Translations under genes and position numbers: made by a program | From: Firm-04 sp946413695 | GTDB taxonomy: Bacteria; Bacillota; Clostridia; Oscillospirales; Ruminococcaceae | Length of the DNA stretch: 64,000 nt | NCBI GenBank assembly: GCA_946413695.1 | Contig: CAMKLV010000007.1 | Span: forward strand, 12,313-76,312 | Direction: 5' to 3' | Shown: piece by piece, positions 9,268 to 18,675 of the stretch | Position numbering within the stretch: the first letter of the stretch is position 1 | Layout of the letters: the number at the start of each line of letters is the position of its first letter | The notes under the pieces: generated by a model | Database searches by the model: none | Told to the model about the DNA's origin: nothing | What the model saw: only the letters and a program-made list of their open reading frames with translations

Positions 9268-9765
9268 TCAATAAAAATTTGCGTGTCCCTGCGCATCCGC
9301 CAAAGTGTGAAAGAAATACCGCAGACTGCGCAGGATTTCGCCGATATCGCTTTGATCAAGCAGCATACTGATCTGAATGCCGCTGTGATAATGACTTTCT
9401 GCATTCAGAAAATGTCCGGTCAGCAGACAGCCGCCGTGTTTGTCAAACTGAATCCGGAGTGCCGTGCGGTCAAGTGAACCGTAGTTCACAAGCTGCGCCG
9501 TGATATCCGGATCAAGCTGCTGATATGCCGTTTCGAGTGACTGATAAAACGCATAGACATTGCCCGCCGAAATATCACAGCCGAACTGCGCGGAAAGTCC
9601 CCTGCTCGCATATTCGACAGCAAATTCACAATCAAAATCAGTTGATTTCTTCTGCTCAGGTGTCCGGAACAGCGGATGAATCTCCGTACACAAAAACCGG
9701 AACCTCTCGCCTTCCGCAGCAATGTCGATCAGCGGAAACGGCAGTGTGATCGGCAAATCCGGCAT
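9268..9765 (-). CDS. Uncharacterised 165-residue protein
   Basis: This soluble protein has no signal peptide or membrane segment and is rich in aromatic residues and Gln. The alternating hydrophobic pattern in its second half (LRIQFDKHGGCLLTGHF, IQISMLLDQSDI) suggests beta strands followed by C-terminal helices. There is a weak general resemblance to WapI-like immunity proteins, too weak to name it. It ends 26 bases before hisB and starts 10 bases after the CPBP protease gene on the same strand, so it is probably co-transcribed with both. Confidence 0.6.
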   Translation of the reverse strand: MPDLPITLPFPLIDIAAEGERFRFLCTEIHPLFRTPEQKKSTDFDCEFAVEYASRGLSAQFGCDISAGNVYAFYQSLETAYQQLDPDITAQLVNYGSLDRTALRIQFDKHGGCLLTGHFLNAESHYHSGIQISMLLDQSDIGEILRSLRYFFHTLADAQGHANFY

Positions 9766-9774
9766 GTCCTCACC

Positions 9775-10470
9775 TCAGCCCGCTTTCCAGAATTCCAGAA
9801 CAAAATCATACAGCATGTGGATAAACACAATCAGCAGGATATTTTTCGTCTTCAAAAAACAGATGCCTGCCGCTGCGCCGAACAGCATAACCGACAGGAA
9901 TCCGAAACCGGTAAACGCGCCGACAAACATGCCCTTTTCAATCCAGCCTGGAAAATGAATGCACAGGAACATGAAACTGTTGAGCAGAATCATTTTCCAG
10001 TCGCGCTCGGATTTCGCAGTCGCATTGAGCATCCAGCCGCGGAAAACGAGTTCCTCCGTAATGCCGACGCCGAGCAGCCAGAAATGCGTTTGCAGAGAAA
10101 AATCAGGATTGATGTGTAAAGTGCCCTTGAACAGCGCAAACAGCCGGTCGCCGCCTGAATACGCCAAAAACAGCAGAATCCAGAGCAAAGCCGATTTCAA
10201 AGGAATCTTCTCTGTAAACATCTGCCGGAACCCGACCTGAAGCTCCGGTGAATAATGCCGGATCAGCAGGAGCGCAGGAACCATCCATGTTGCCAGCTTT
10301 ACGCAGGCACCCAGAATCTCAAGCAGAAATGCATTCTGCAAGGCATCCTTCATAGCAGGGCGAATCAGCAGCGCCCAGCAAGCCCAGAAGGCATAAAATA
10401 TAATCGCGTGAAAGATGAGCGCCGGAATCCGGTTTGACTTCCGGCGCGTCATCTCAATATTGTGGCTCAC
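9775..10470 (-). CDS. CPBP-family intramembrane glutamic endopeptidase
   Basis: This multi-pass membrane protein of 231 residues carries the CPBP (CAAX protease and bacteriocin-processing) motifs: EELVFR at 139-144 for the catalytic glutamates and FLCIH near 168-172, with a further His in FIHMLYD. Family members cleave peptides inside the membrane, for example in bacteriocin maturation or self-immunity; no peptide gene is seen here. It overlaps the xylulokinase gene by ATGA, which couples its translation to that gene. Confidence 0.85.
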   Translation of the reverse strand: MSHNIEMTRRKSNRIPALIFHAIIFYAFWACWALLIRPAMKDALQNAFLLEILGACVKLATWMVPALLLIRHYSPELQVGFRQMFTEKIPLKSALLWILLFLAYSGGDRLFALFKGTLHINPDFSLQTHFWLLGVGITEELVFRGWMLNATAKSERDWKMILLNSFMFLCIHFPGWIEKGMFVGAFTGFGFLSVMLFGAAAGICFLKTKNILLIVFIHMLYDFVLEFWKAG

Positions 10471-11990
10471 AGTGTCGCAAGCTCGGCGTACTGATCTTTC
10501 AGTGCCGGATAAATCTTGCGGTAGAGCTGATAGTAGTTCTCATAGACCGGAACCGCCTCAGCCTGCGGCGCACAGGTCTTATCTGTACCGATGATCGCGG
10601 CACAAGCCTCCGGAACACTTGCATATGCGCCGGTGCCGACCATTGCAAGGATTGCAACACCCAGCGCCGGACCTTCCTTCGACTTGGTGGTCTGGATCGG
10701 GCAGTTGAACAGGTCAGCAAGCATCTGGCGCCACAGCGGAGACGATCCGCCGCCGCCGCAAGCCATCATGTCATCAACGGTGATGTTCATCTCGCGGAAG
10801 ACCTCGAGGCAGTCGCGGAGCGAATAGGTCACGCCCTCCATGACGGCGCGGAGCATATCACGCTTCTGATGCATCGCGGAAAGACCGAAGAACACACCGC
10901 GCGCATTTGCATCAAGATGCGGCGTGCGCTCACCCATCAGATACGGCAGATACAGCAGACGGTTTGCACCGATCGGAGACTGCTCTGCCTCCTTATCCAT
11001 CAGATAGTATTCATCGACGCCCATGCCCTTTGCGGTCTGCTTTTCGGCATCGCAGAAGTTATCGCGGAACCATTTGAGCGAAAGACCAGCGCCCTGCGTC
11101 ACGCCCATGACATGCCAGCATCCCGGCACAGCACAGCAGAAGGTGTGGACTCTGCCCTTCGGGTCGATCGAGATTTTCGAGCTGTGCGCAAAGACAACGC
11201 CGCTCGTGCCGATTGTGGTAAATGCCTTGCCGTCAGAAGCAACGCCTGTACCGATTGCAGCCGCAGCATTATCGCCCGCGCCGCCGACAACCGGTGTACC
11301 GGCAGCAAGACCGGTCTGCTTTGCAGCCTCCTCGGTCAGGGTTCCGGTGATCTCCGGCGACTCATAGACCTTTGCAAGCAGGCTCTTGTCAATATCCAGC
11401 TTTTCGAGCACTTCATCGGACCAGCAGCGGTTCGGGATATCGAGCAGCTGCATGCCGGATGCATCGGAAACCTCCGTTGCATATTCGCCGGTCAGGATGA
11501 AGCGGATATAATCCTTCGGCAGCAGGATATGTGCGCATTTTGCGTAATTTTCCGGCTCGTTGTTGCGCACCCAGAGAATCTTGGATGCGGTGAAGCCGGT
11601 CAGTGCCGGATTCGCGGTGATCTCGATCAGGCGCTCCGCGCCGACCTTCTCCGTGATCTCCTCGCACTCCTTTGCCGTTCTCTGGTCGCACCAGATGATC
11701 GACTTGCGGATGACCTTGTTATCCTTGTCAAGCATGACAAGACCGTGCATCTGTCCGGAAAGACCGATGCCCTTGACATCATTTTTATCCGCACCGCTCT
11801 TTGCAAGCACAGCTGCCATCGTATGCAGCACGGCATTTGCCCAGTCCTGCGGATCCTGCTCTGCGTAGCCGTTCTGCGGCTGATAGAGCGGATACTCCTC
11901 AGTTGCCGATGCGATCACATTGCCTTTCACATCAAAAAGCACAGTTTTGGTACCGCTGGTACCGATGTCAACGCCAAGATAGTAGTTCAT
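10467..11990 (-). CDS. xylB: Xylulokinase
   Basis: This FGGY-family sugar kinase of 507 residues phosphorylates D-xylulose to xylulose 5-phosphate. The N-terminal phosphate-binding sequence GVDIGTSGTKTVLFD, the substrate-contact segment GLSGQMHGLV and the second-domain sequence GACGGGGSSPLWRQ-like region (ACGGGGSSPLWRQML) all fit XylB. No xylA, transporter or xylose repressor is adjacent. It is the first gene of a run that continues through the CPBP protease toward hisB. A leader of about 190 bases with inverted repeats precedes it. Confidence 0.92.
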   Translation of the reverse strand: MNYYLGVDIGTSGTKTVLFDVKGNVIASATEEYPLYQPQNGYAEQDPQDWANAVLHTMAAVLAKSGADKNDVKGIGLSGQMHGLVMLDKDNKVIRKSIIWCDQRTAKECEEITEKVGAERLIEITANPALTGFTASKILWVRNNEPENYAKCAHILLPKDYIRFILTGEYATEVSDASGMQLLDIPNRCWSDEVLEKLDIDKSLLAKVYESPEITGTLTEEAAKQTGLAAGTPVVGGAGDNAAAAIGTGVASDGKAFTTIGTSGVVFAHSSKISIDPKGRVHTFCCAVPGCWHVMGVTQGAGLSLKWFRDNFCDAEKQTAKGMGVDEYYLMDKEAEQSPIGANRLLYLPYLMGERTPHLDANARGVFFGLSAMHQKRDMLRAVMEGVTYSLRDCLEVFREMNITVDDMMACGGGGSSPLWRQMLADLFNCPIQTTKSKEGPALGVAILAMVGTGAYASVPEACAAIIGTDKTCAPQAEAVPVYENYYQLYRKIYPALKDQYAELATL

Positions 11991-12036
11991 GGTTCAAATC
12001 CTCCGTTCAATTAAGTGATTGCGGGTATTTCCTCCG

Positions 12037-12115
12037 CCGGAGCAGGCTGCTCCGGAATCAGCACATCAAACAGCCGCTTTGCTGCGCAGACGGATGATTC
12101 CCTAAGTCATCCGTC
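12037..12115. repeat. Two perfect inverted repeats in the xylB leader
   Basis: In the 190-base gap before xylB there is a 9-bp inverted repeat with a one-base centre (12037-12055, CCGGAGCAG arms). A second 9-bp repeat (GACGGATGA, 12089-12097, with TCATCCGTC, 12107-12115) has a 9-base loop. Neither has a T run on the minus strand, so they are poor terminators. They could be operators or RNA leader structures for xylB. Confidence 0.5.
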
Positions 12116-12183
12116 TTCCGGCTGTATCAAATGATGTTTCACCCTCTGCTGCAATGTTACTTCATTTTCCGTGGATATCCTGT

Positions 12184-13545
12184 TTACCAGAGAACCTGCT
12201 GCGCCTCTGTGACAGTTGTTGTTGTTTCGGTGGTGACGGCGGTTGTGCCGGTCGTGCTGACGGCTGTTGTCTCCTTCACGGGAATCTCAACGCCCTCCGG
12301 ATGCACCTCCGGCTCCTCGTTGGTATCGAGGAATGCGCTCAGGTCGCGGTTCTCCGGCCAGAAGCGGCGCTCCAGCACTGCAACATACTGACGGAACACA
12401 ACCTTGTTTCCGACCTTGAGCACCTCATTTTCCTCCGGCACGCCGAGCGCTTCAAGCTGATCATCGGTCATGCGGGAGAGGCGGAGCTCATAGGTCGGGT
12501 TCAGACCGAGCTCGACCATCTTGTCAAAATCAAGCGTTACGGTATAATCCGGATCCATCAGCGTGACCCTGAACAATCCGGCAAGTCTGGAATCAATGTC
12601 ATCATCATTTGAGCCGTAACCGAGCTTGTGGCGCTGCTTACGTGTGAGATCGCCGATCTCAAAATCCTGCGCATAGCCGATATTCAGACCGAGCAGCTTC
12701 ATCTGATCTGCATTCAGCGTGAACACCGTGCTCGGATTCTTGGTGATGAGCTCCTTGGTGATTTCAGCACGGGTCTGCGTTGTCCACTCCGCCTTGAATC
12801 CCTTTTTCAGCGGACGCTCGCGGTAGATTTCCTGACGGAATCCCTTTGCGAACCACTTGGAATGATTGTACTCAATATCTGCATCGTTCGGCTCAATCGC
12901 GACATAAGTATTGCCGTCGCCCTGATCGAGCACCTGCACGATCGAATAGCGATAGGAGCCGCCGGGCGTGATGTCGCGCTCAATGACCGTCTCCTGAATC
13001 GCAGGCTGCAGAATATTCTGCACGGTCAGGAACATGAACACGCCGATGACGTAAATCATCAGGAACACCGCGCCGAAAATCGTTTTCGGACCCTCGCTCG
13101 TGCCGCTCGCCAGATACGTGATCACAACCATAATGCCGAGCGGAACCAGCAGGACAAGGTGTTTATAGTTAAACATGAGGATCGGCAGATAGAACGGCAT
13201 CGCGCACATGATCGCAATCCTTGTGACAATCTGCCGCCGTGTAAACAGCATCACCGCGCCGAAGAACAGACACGCGAGCGATACCAGAAAACAGTATTTG
13301 CCGCGGTTTTCATCCGGAATATCAAGCTTGTAGAACATACTGTAATACGCGAGCTTAATAACCCCTTTCAGATAGAGCAAAGACAGAAACGAGAGCAGAA
13401 ACTGCACCGCCAGAATAAAATAGTGACCGTTTCTGGTGCGGAGTGCCTCTTTGATGTTCGTCCATACATTGCGGATCTGGTCGCCGGCATCGGCTGCCGC
13501 CTGTCTGCCGCTCATCGCGACGGATTTTCTAGCATTTGTACTCAT
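12184..13545 (-). CDS. Multi-pass membrane protein with Thr-rich tail
   Basis: After a short polar start, the first 190 of 453 residues hold about five or six hydrophobic segments, such as YFILAVQFLLSFLSLLYL and AVFLMIYVIGVFMFLTV. The next 220 residues are soluble and of mixed charge. The end is low complexity, rich in Thr and Val with repeated TTAVTT-type units. No enzymatic motif is recognised. The gene overlaps the PcrA-type helicase gene by four bases, so the two are translated together. Confidence 0.7.
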   Translation of the reverse strand: MSTNARKSVAMSGRQAAADAGDQIRNVWTNIKEALRTRNGHYFILAVQFLLSFLSLLYLKGVIKLAYYSMFYKLDIPDENRGKYCFLVSLACLFFGAVMLFTRRQIVTRIAIMCAMPFYLPILMFNYKHLVLLVPLGIMVVITYLASGTSEGPKTIFGAVFLMIYVIGVFMFLTVQNILQPAIQETVIERDITPGGSYRYSIVQVLDQGDGNTYVAIEPNDADIEYNHSKWFAKGFRQEIYRERPLKKGFKAEWTTQTRAEITKELITKNPSTVFTLNADQMKLLGLNIGYAQDFEIGDLTRKQRHKLGYGSNDDDIDSRLAGLFRVTLMDPDYTVTLDFDKMVELGLNPTYELRLSRMTDDQLEALGVPEENEVLKVGNKVVFRQYVAVLERRFWPENRDLSAFLDTNEEPEVHPEGVEIPVKETTAVSTTGTTAVTTETTTTVTEAQQVLW

Positions 13546-15932
13546 GATGACACCTTTCGGATTCGGGCATATTTTGCCATGATTTTTTTCGTCCCCACGC
13601 GGTCAAAGGCAATTTCCAGCAGGACATCGCCGCCCATCGGGGTTACGGTCAGCACGGTTCCTTCGCCGTGAATAAAGCTCTTGACGCGGTCACCCGCGGT
13701 AAAACTGAGATCAGGCGCAGAGCCGCTGTTCTTTTCGGCATAGCGGAAGAATGCATCGGTCTGCAGTTTCGGCTTTGTGCCGCCCTGCGATGCTGTGAAC
13801 GTACTCTGCTGCTCCGGTTCCTCTTTCTCGATCACCTCGGGATCCATCTCCCGCAGAAAGCGCGAGGATGTATTGGAAGCGGTCTGTCCGTAGAGCATGC
13901 GGAACGATGTTGTTGTGATGTAAAGCCGCTGCTTTGCGCGTGTGATCGCGACATATGCAAGGCGGCGTTCCTCCTCGATCTCCTCCGGGCTGTCCATGTT
14001 GCGTCTGCCGGGGAATACGCCCTCCTCCAGCCCGATCAGAAAGACATTCTCAAATTCAAGTCCCTTTGCCGCATGGATCGTCATCAGCGTCATGGCATCC
14101 TGCGATTCATCGGCGCGGTCCTGATCGGTATAGAGCGAAATTTCCTCGAGGAAGCCGCTCAGCGTCGGCTCATCGCCCTCGTTTTCGGCGGTGTTGATAT
14201 AGCTGAGGATACTGGTTTTCAGTTCCTTGATGTTTTCGATCCGGTTTTCGCCTTCTTCACCCTCGGCACGGAGCATATCCATATAGCCCGAGGTTTCCAG
14301 CAGTGTATCATAGAACGCATCGAGCGGCATGGTCTCGGCAGCCTCCTGCAGGCGGTCAAAGACATCCGCAGCCTCCTGCAGCACCTTCGCGCGCTTGGCA
14401 ATGGCCGGATACGAATCCGCAGTCCGGAGCACCTCCAGCGGCGAAATCCCGAGATCAAGCGAGATCGCCGTGATATCCGCGAGCGTCTGTGCGCCGATGC
14501 CGCGTTTCGGTTCATTGATAATCCGCGTAAAGCGCAGAATATCGAACGGATTGTTGACCACGCACATATAGGAGACAATGTCCTTGATCTCCTTGCGGTC
14601 GAAGAAGCGCAGACCGCCGTAGATTCTGTACGGGATGCCCGCCTGTGCAAGCTGACGCTCCAGTGTATTCGAGAGCGCATGTGTGCGGTAGAGCACGGCG
14701 TAGTTCTGATACAGCCCGCCCTGCTTGACGCCCTTCTGCACGGTTTCCGCGACAAATCTTGCCTCCGCGTTCTGATCGGCGGCGCGGTACCAATGGATTT
14801 TTTCGCCCTCCGCGAGATCCGTCCAGAGTGTCTTGTCCTTTCTGCCCTGATTGTTCCGGATCACGGAGTTCGCAGCTTTGAGAATCTGCTTGGTCGAGCG
14901 ATAGTTCTGTTCCAGCCGGATGACCTTGCAGTCAGGGAACTGCGACTCAAACGAGAGAATGTTCTCGATCGTCGCGCCGCGGAATTTATAGATACTCTGG
15001 TCATCGTCGCCGACCACGCAGAGATTGCGGTGCTTTTCGGCGAGCAGATGAATCAGCTCATACTGCGCGGGGTTCGTGTCCTGATACTCGTCCACGAGCA
15101 GATAGCGGCAGCGGTTCTGATATTTTTCGAGGACATCAGGCTGCTCGCGGAACAGCCGGACTGTCAGCAGGATGATATCATCGAAGTCAACGGCATTGGA
15201 ATCCTTGAGCCGCTGCTGATATGCCGCATAGATCTGCGCGATCTTGCTGCGGCGGTAGTCACCGTCCGCCTCCTGCAGCATGTCCTGCGGCGTCAGGAGC
15301 CTGTCCTTGGCGCGGCTGATCTCATGCGCAACGGCTTTCGGCGGGAACGCTTTTTCAAGCGAAACGCCTCTGCTGCGATCCTGCAGCGAAGGCTCCTTGA
15401 GCAGATCCTTGATGACGCGCTGCGAATCATCCGCGTCATAGATCGTGAAATCGGATGTATAACCGAGGCGGTCGATGTGCTGCCGCAGAATCCGGACACA
15501 CGCGCTGTGGAACGTTGCTGCCCAGACATCTGCTGCGCTCTCGCCGAGCATCGTCTCGAGTCTTGCCTTGAGCTCTGCTGCGGCTTTATTGGTAAATGTA
15601 ATCGCAAGGATCCGCCAGCCGGGGATCGGTGCGTAGCCGAGAATTTCGGTCAGGCGCTGTTCATCGGGAGCAGTTTCTCCGTCAGCGATCTGCCGCAGAA
15701 ATTCTGTATCTTCAGCGCTGAACGGCGGAATCTCGCCGTCATAGGCGTTGCCGAAGCGCATCATGAATGCGATGCGGTTGACGATTGCAGTGGTTTTGCC
15801 GCTGCCTGCGCCTGCCAGCACACTGACCGGTCCTGTCACCGTCCGGACAGCTTCCTGCTGCGGCGGATTCAGTCCCTTTGCTGCCAGATAGCGCGTCAGC
15901 GCGACCTGTTTGAGTTGCGTCATGCTCTGCAT
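13542..15932 (-). CDS. pcrA: UvrD/PcrA-type ATP-dependent DNA helicase
   Basis: This superfamily 1A helicase unwinds DNA 3' to 5' in repair and in rolling-circle or plasmid replication. Motifs in order are the Q-motif region NPPQQEAV, Walker A AGAGSGKT (residues 40-47), AITFTNKAA (Ia), DEYQDTN (II), VVGDDDQSIYKFRGA (III), RLEQNYRS (IV), TIHAAKGLEF (V) and VAITRAKQRLY (VI). The start at 15932 gives 796 residues, close to PcrA length. A further 58 in-frame codons upstream are low in quality and lie in AT-rich leader sequence. Confidence 0.94.
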   Translation of the reverse strand: MQSMTQLKQVALTRYLAAKGLNPPQQEAVRTVTGPVSVLAGAGSGKTTAIVNRIAFMMRFGNAYDGEIPPFSAEDTEFLRQIADGETAPDEQRLTEILGYAPIPGWRILAITFTNKAAAELKARLETMLGESAADVWAATFHSACVRILRQHIDRLGYTSDFTIYDADDSQRVIKDLLKEPSLQDRSRGVSLEKAFPPKAVAHEISRAKDRLLTPQDMLQEADGDYRRSKIAQIYAAYQQRLKDSNAVDFDDIILLTVRLFREQPDVLEKYQNRCRYLLVDEYQDTNPAQYELIHLLAEKHRNLCVVGDDDQSIYKFRGATIENILSFESQFPDCKVIRLEQNYRSTKQILKAANSVIRNNQGRKDKTLWTDLAEGEKIHWYRAADQNAEARFVAETVQKGVKQGGLYQNYAVLYRTHALSNTLERQLAQAGIPYRIYGGLRFFDRKEIKDIVSYMCVVNNPFDILRFTRIINEPKRGIGAQTLADITAISLDLGISPLEVLRTADSYPAIAKRAKVLQEAADVFDRLQEAAETMPLDAFYDTLLETSGYMDMLRAEGEEGENRIENIKELKTSILSYINTAENEGDEPTLSGFLEEISLYTDQDRADESQDAMTLMTIHAAKGLEFENVFLIGLEEGVFPGRRNMDSPEEIEEERRLAYVAITRAKQRLYITTTSFRMLYGQTASNTSSRFLREMDPEVIEKEEPEQQSTFTASQGGTKPKLQTDAFFRYAEKNSGSAPDLSFTAGDRVKSFIHGEGTVLTVTPMGGDVLLEIAFDRVGTKKIMAKYARIRKVSS

Positions 15933-16265
15933 GTTATCTTCCGGACTCCATTCCTTTCGTGATGATCGAACCGGATTTTTCCTGCCGCAGCTGCGAATCT
16001 GCATCCGGCTGCGGGTATACTTCCGGCAATACGAATCTATTATATCACAAATCTCCCGAATTGAAAAGTCCTTACAGAAATTTTTTCGATATTTTTCATA
16101 TTTCACGCCGATTCAAACATCTGTTCGCGCATTTTGTGCAGTTTGCAGAGAGAGTTTTGATTTTATTCTTAATTTTTCCTGAAAGGACTTTCTTTTTTCG
16201 TGTTTTTCCTGTATAATATAGTTTGAGTTAATAGTAATAGTCCGCAGAAAGGATGATGTTCCTGT
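15933..16265. promoter_or_regulatory. Divergent AT-rich intergenic region with a -10 element
   Basis: This gap of about 330 bases separates the minus-strand helicase from the plus-strand permease. It becomes strongly AT-rich after 16030. A perfect -10 hexamer TATAAT sits at 16212-16217 for the permease gene, but the -35 region (around 16189-16194, TTTCTT) is poor. No gene or RNA structure is recognised in the rest. Confidence 0.5.
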
Positions 16266-17672
16266 ATGAAGGTACGTTTGGACGACCGGCAGCGCGGCAT
16301 TGCCAGAACTGCCGTATGGGTATTCTCCGTCTGTCTGCTGATCGGAATCGCAGCCTGGCGCTGGTCCTCGCTCGTCGAAGTGTTCCGCAAGGTGATTTCT
16401 GTTCTGGCGCCGATTCTCGCCGGATTGGTATTCTCCTATTTACTGAACCCGCTTCAGGAGTGGTTTGAAGTTAAAATCGGCAAACTGACAGACAAAAAGC
16501 AGCCGCATCCGCGCCTGAAGCGCGGTCTCTCGGTCTGCGCTACCATTCTGATCCTGATTGCCGCGATCGTCGGTCTGGTCGCCGCGATTGTTCCGGAGCT
16601 GATCTCCAGCATCAAAAACCTGCTGGTCAACCTGCCGGAATACCTGACCAATATGACAGACTGGATCAACACACATATCGCAAGCCTCAAAGACGATCAG
16701 CCGCAGCTCTATTCCATGCTGACAACCTTCTGGGATAACGCGCTCAACTCCGCCAACAACTTCGCGGATCAGTTTGAGCCGAAGCTCGACAGCATCGCAA
16801 GCGGCGGCGCCGACCTCATCTCGACACTGACATCCAGTGCCGTCTCTGTTTTCAAATGGATCACGAACTTCCTGTTCGGCATCATCATTACGATCTACCT
16901 ACTATATAATAAAGAGAAATATCTCGCGCAGGCGAGAAAGCTGCTCTATGCACTGCTGCCGGAATCGAAGGTACACACATTTCTCCGGATCGGCTCGCAT
17001 GTCAGCTACAAGTTCATGCATTTCCTTTCGGGCAAAACGCTCGATTCCATTATCATCGGACTGCTCTGCTTCACAGGTCTGACGATTCTCAACATGCCCT
17101 ATGTGACGCTCATTTCGATCCTTGTCGGCGTTACAAACATCATTCCGTTCTTCGGCCCGATTTTCGGCGCTGTCCCGAGCGGTCTGCTGATTCTGCTCTC
17201 CGAGCCGCGCAAGGTCATCCCGTTTGTGATCTTCATCCTCGTGCTGCAGCAGTTCGACGGCAACTTCCTCGGTCCGAAAATCGTCGGCGATTCGCTCGGT
17301 CTGCCGATGTTCTGGACGCTCTTTGCGATCACGGTCGGCGGCGGCATTTTCGGATTTATCGGCATGGTTGCGTTTGTGCCGGTTTTCGCTGCTGTCTACA
17401 CGCTGCTCTCAGATTTTCTCAGCGAGCAGCTGCACAAAAAAGGTCTCCCCGCTGAGACGGAATACTATATGACAAATGATATTCACCATCTGACCGCGCA
17501 GGAACAGGACGGATCGCCCAACGGCTGCCAATCGGGTTCCGGACAGGCTGAAGAAATCATCATCCCCCATCCGGATGCGGATATCACCTTTATCCCTGTT
17601 CCGGTTGAGGAGCTTGCCGACCGAGCGGAAATCGAGGAACAGCAGGAGAATTCCAATGATCACCGCGAATGA
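16266..17672 (+). CDS. AI-2E family transporter (PerM/YtvI-like permease)
   Basis: This 468-residue membrane protein has the layout of the AI-2 exporter (UPF0118) family: two N-terminal membrane segments, a central extracytoplasmic region (about residues 115-190), and a bundle of C-terminal segments with the conserved NIIPFFGPIFGAVPSG loop and the GNFLGPKIVGDSLGLP stretch. Members move small solutes and the substrate varies; here it is unknown. The last 80 residues are acidic and cytoplasmic. AGAAAGGATG precedes the start, and a TATAAT box lies 49 bases upstream. It overlaps the next gene by 17 bases. Confidence 0.88.
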   Translation: MKVRLDDRQRGIARTAVWVFSVCLLIGIAAWRWSSLVEVFRKVISVLAPILAGLVFSYLLNPLQEWFEVKIGKLTDKKQPHPRLKRGLSVCATILILIAAIVGLVAAIVPELISSIKNLLVNLPEYLTNMTDWINTHIASLKDDQPQLYSMLTTFWDNALNSANNFADQFEPKLDSIASGGADLISTLTSSAVSVFKWITNFLFGIIITIYLLYNKEKYLAQARKLLYALLPESKVHTFLRIGSHVSYKFMHFLSGKTLDSIIIGLLCFTGLTILNMPYVTLISILVGVTNIIPFFGPIFGAVPSGLLILLSEPRKVIPFVIFILVLQQFDGNFLGPKIVGDSLGLPMFWTLFAITVGGGIFGFIGMVAFVPVFAAVYTLLSDFLSEQLHKKGLPAETEYYMTNDIHHLTAQEQDGSPNGCQSGSGQAEEIIIPHPDADITFIPVPVEELADRAEIEEQQENSNDHRE

Positions 17673-18624
17673 CGCCGCAGCTTCGGCTGATATGCGTAAA
17701 ATCCGGAAAAAGATCCGGCTGCATTATCTGCTGATTTTTCTCTGCTGGTTCGGCGCGGTCTGCGGCATCAGTGCTTTGATCAGCTTGTCCAGTGATCAAC
17801 CGGATGACAGCTTCATCTTCTATTTTGCCGGCGTCGCACTGATCGGCGCACTTGTGTTTCTGGTTTTTTCCGGCATATTTCAGAAGCGTGTGGAACGGCG
17901 CATCAACGAAATGGCTACGCTGAAAGCTGCTGACGCCCGGACGCTGGATGCATGGTATCAGTCAGACACTTACTACAGCGAGGCGATCGCAAAACTTGAA
18001 CACGAACGCAAAACCCTGATGCTGCTCGGATTCGTGATCCTGCCGCTTCTGCTGCCGCTTTTTATCATTGCGGAGTGCAATTACCGCAGCCAGATCAAAG
18101 CACTCGGGCTGCATCCTGGATCACCGGCATACGCACTCTGTGCATTCGCAAAAAAACAGCAGAGCGCCAGCATCGCTGCCGTACTGCTGATCCTGCTCGC
18201 TTCGATGTTTCTGTTTCTGTTCAGCGCAATGTACGGATTTGTTGCGCACAGCAAGGTGACCTCGATCAATTCCGCTGCACGGCAGGTGTATTCGGCAGCA
18301 AATGCCTATCAGTTTGAACTGGAAGAAGCAGGAGAAAATTCCAGACTGCAGACAACGATTTTTAACCTTGGCTCACCGGAATGCAGCAGCGAATGCTATC
18401 AGCGCATGTGCTATTATATGAATGACATTCAGCGATACAATGTCGCTGTGATCTGTGATGAAAAAGGAACCGTGACCGGCGCACTGTGTGCGAAAAGCGA
18501 ACACCTGCTCACAGAATATGATCTGACTCATCTGCAGACTTTTGAAGACCAAAGGGACAAAATGAATTCCATATTTCATAACAAGGAAGTTGTCGGAAAT
18601 TATACCGCCCCGCCCCAGAACTGA
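17656..18624 (+). CDS. Membrane protein with a pseudopilin-like C-terminal half
   Basis: The start at 17656 follows AGGAGA by 6 bases and lies inside the end of the permease gene, so the two are coupled. The 322 residues contain four hydrophobic stretches; the last is around 180-205. It is followed by SAARQVYSAANAYQFELEE and a Cys-containing globular tail. A hydrophobic helix running into a long amphipathic helix with SAA...NAY spacing, then a small domain, resembles type IV pilins. No prepilin peptidase site is present and the segment is internal. The function is unknown. Confidence 0.6.
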   Translation: MITANDAAASADMRKIRKKIRLHYLLIFLCWFGAVCGISALISLSSDQPDDSFIFYFAGVALIGALVFLVFSGIFQKRVERRINEMATLKAADARTLDAWYQSDTYYSEAIAKLEHERKTLMLLGFVILPLLLPLFIIAECNYRSQIKALGLHPGSPAYALCAFAKKQQSASIAAVLLILLASMFLFLFSAMYGFVAHSKVTSINSAARQVYSAANAYQFELEEAGENSRLQTTIFNLGSPECSSECYQRMCYYMNDIQRYNVAVICDEKGTVTGALCAKSEHLLTEYDLTHLQTFEDQRDKMNSIFHNKEVVGNYTAPPQN

Positions 18625-18675
18625 ATGTAATATCGTTCCGCAGAAACTACTATTTACCTATAGGAGTGATTTGCC

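Noticed and set aside
10434..12014. Long open frame opposite xylB
   Set aside because: Mirror frame of a GC-rich gene; the minus strand encodes a clear xylulokinase, and this product is Cys/Arg/His rich without motifs.
12089..12115. Terminator before xylB
   Set aside because: The hairpin has no T run on either side, so it was listed as an inverted repeat.
13668..15962. 764-codon frame opposite the PcrA-type helicase
   Set aside because: All helicase motifs are on the minus strand; this is a shadow frame.
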